DNA from: Clostridiales bacterium
Lineage (GTDB): Bacteria; Bacillota; Sulfobacillia; UBA995; UBA9673
Assembly (NCBI GenBank): GCA_003541445.1
Contig: DPMO01000108.1
Location: forward strand, 1 to 6,495
Length of the DNA: 6,495 nucleotides
Direction of reading: 5' to 3'
Every line of letters starts with the position of its first letter. The first letter of the stretch is position 1. The position numbers and the translations under genes were made by a program. The notes under the pieces were generated by a model that was not told the DNA's origin, did not search any database, and was given only the letters and a program-made list of their open reading frames with translations. This document shows, piece after piece, positions 5,710 to 6,495 of this stretch.

Positions 5710-6276
5710 GTGGGGTCCGGGTCACGGGAAAGCCCGCTCGTGAGGGAGATGGAGAGGTCCTTCGAGCTCATCGCGTCGCTCGCCCGGATGTCCTACGACG
5801 AGCTGGTCTCGGCGCATCCGGAGGCCGTCTCGTGCCGGACGAAGGAGGAGTACCTCCGCTCCCACGTTACCACCCTGCGTGCTCTCGTCCTCCTGGCCCT
5901 CGACTGCGTCCCGGCGGAGGTCGGGCGTCTCGTTCAGGAGTACCCCGAGGTGGGCCTCATGCTCAGGCGGAGCGTGCAGGGCCCGGCCTGCGCCGCTGGC
6001 CTGCAAGACTCGGCCCGCACCGCCGCCACCGGTGCTCCCGCGGACGGGCCTTCGGTTAGCTCCGCCTCTCCTTCACCGCTCGCGGGGCGGCCAGCAGGAA
6101 CAACCCGGCCACCAGCACCCCCACCCCGCATGCGGCCAGGTCGCTCCTCACACCCTGCAGGGCGGTCAGGGCCAGGTCCTGAAGGCGGAGCGAGCCGAGC
6201 TCGGGAAGGGCCGAGGGCACGAAGGCCGGGAGGAGGGGGCCGGCCGCCCGGTCGACGGCCGCGGCGGCTCCGATGA
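5710..6276 (+). CDS. Small protein of unknown function, 3' end uncertain
   Basis: The frame is open for 188 codons from a GTG at 5710, but only about the first 115 look like genuine coding sequence. I do not recognise the family. Residues 10-60 are predicted helical and charged (LVREMERSFELIASLARMSYDELVSAH, then TKEEYLRSHVTTLRALVLLAL). Residues 65-90 (DCVPAEVGRLVQEYPEVGLMLRRSV) are also probably helical. There is no signal peptide or clear membrane span. After about 6055 codon third positions lose their GC bias and the product becomes Pro/Gly/Arg-rich. There the frame runs antisense through the membrane protein gene on the other strand. A TAG at 6057-6059, in the +3 frame, would end it neatly at the junction, so a frameshift or lost stop is possible. 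Other starts are GTG 5740 and ATG 5749; no site has a strong ribosome binding sequence. The gene is divergent from the XRE regulator and downstream of its presumed operators. Confidence 0.45.
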   Translation: MGSGSRESPLVREMERSFELIASLARMSYDELVSAHPEAVSCRTKEEYLRSHVTTLRALVLLALDCVPAEVGRLVQEYPEVGLMLRRSVQGPACAAGLQDSARTAATGAPADGPSVSSASPSPLAGRPAGTTRPPAPPPRMRPGRSSHPAGRSGPGPEGGASRAREGPRARRPGGGGRPPGRRPRRLR

Positions 6277-6495
6277 CCAGGACCCCGGCCGCCGTCCACA
6301 CCCCTCCGACGACACCGGTGCCCCTCGACCGGCCTCCCGCGGCCAGCCACAGGAGCCCCGAGAAGAGCATGGCGGCTGCGGCCGCCGCGAAGGGGGCCGC
6401 GTGCACGGCCTTCCAGTACGGGCGCAGGGCCTCTAGGGCCTCGAGGTCGAAGAGGGGGCCGATGTCGACGACGTCGGGTGTTTCCTGGAGACCCC
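6056..6495 (-). CDS. C-terminal part of a multi-pass membrane protein (5' end outside the window)
   Basis: The - strand frame is open from the right edge to a TAA at 6058-6056 and gives about 146 residues. An internal GTG at 6406 could be taken for a start. However, the upstream codons look fully coding (ETPDVVDIGPLFDLEALEAL, then RPYWKAVHAAP), so the gene almost certainly begins beyond 6495. The visible part has an acidic, probably external segment, then hydrophobic stretches AAAAAAMLFSGLLWLAAG and VVGGVWTAAGVLVIGAAAAV. A loop with PLLPAFVPSALPELGSLRL follows, then a third span GVGVLVAGLFLLAAP and a short basic end (KERRS), which suggests a cytoplasmic C-terminus. I do not recognise the family; two-helix hairpins around an extracellular loop occur in many small bacterial membrane proteins. 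Its 3' end faces, and overlaps antisense with, the unknown + strand frame. Confidence 0.65.
   Translation of the reverse strand, partial: GLQETPDVVDIGPLFDLEALEALRPYWKAVHAAPFAAAAAAMLFSGLLWLAAGGRSRGTGVVGGVWTAAGVLVIGAAAAVDRAAGPLLPAFVPSALPELGSLRLQDLALTALQGVRSDLAACGVGVLVAGLFLLAAPRAVKERRS

Noticed and set aside
5669..5743. 24-codon frame starting at the ATG that overlaps the end of the promoter
   Set aside because: The ATG lies immediately after the -10 element and upstream of the expected transcription start, so it would not be on the message.
5160..6059. Long + strand frame covering the regulator gene and control region
   Set aside because: It is antisense to the clear XRE domain, crosses the promoter and operators, and has an Arg/Pro/Gly-rich composition typical of shadow frames in GC-rich DNA.
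5175..6059. Toxin-antitoxin pair made of the XRE gene and its neighbour
   Set aside because: The genes are divergent rather than in one operon, and the neighbour shows no known toxin motif. A regulator with its target gene is the simpler reading.

Overview
The window is very GC-rich (about 70 % by eye, not computed). It uses GTG starts freely, has strong purine-rich ribosome binding sites and a recognisable sigma-A-type promoter. The gene content (a lipoprotein of the branched-chain amino acid binding family, a YkvI-type membrane protein and a PsuG/PfkB pair) fits a high-GC, possibly thermophilic member of the Bacillota such as the Symbiobacteriia/Limnochordia/Thermaerobacter type. This placement is an inference; an actinobacterium cannot be excluded.

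Layout. Bases 2-139 hold the last 45 codons of a zinc-ribbon protein that begins off the left edge. Next comes a complete, apparently solitary substrate-binding lipoprotein (246-1559, +), preceded by a 21-bp perfect inverted repeat and followed by an 11-bp GC hairpin with a GCGA loop. Convergent to it is a YkvI-family multi-pass membrane protein (1709-2932, -) with an unusual hydrophilic N-terminal extension. A 260-bp divergent spacer leads to psuG (3193-4152, +), whose stop overlaps the GTG start of a PfkB-family kinase, probably psuK (4149-5150, +). Together these two form a pseudouridine salvage/breakdown module: the kinase makes pseudouridine 5'-phosphate and PsuG splits it to uracil and ribose 5-phosphate. 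The divergent membrane protein could be an associated transporter, but nothing in the sequence proves this.

The right third is a small control region plus poorly characterised genes. An XRE-type helix-turn-helix regulator (5175-5582, -) is divergent from a small gene of unknown function (from about 5710, +). Between them lies an AT-richer island with a near-consensus promoter whose 17-bp spacer is exactly a GTTCCC-N5-GGGAAC palindrome. A second, related palindrome lies 31 bp away, about three helical turns. This looks like the regulator's own operator set, controlling the unknown gene and perhaps itself. The unknown gene runs antisense into the 3' end of a membrane protein gene (6056-6495, -) that enters from the right edge. 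Its coding signal fades where the two genes meet, so its true end is uncertain.

I see no tRNA or rRNA gene, CRISPR array, insertion sequence or phage gene. No gene-free stretch exceeds 300 bases. The control region at 5573-5743 is the most noteworthy part; the rest is largely ordinary chromosomal content.
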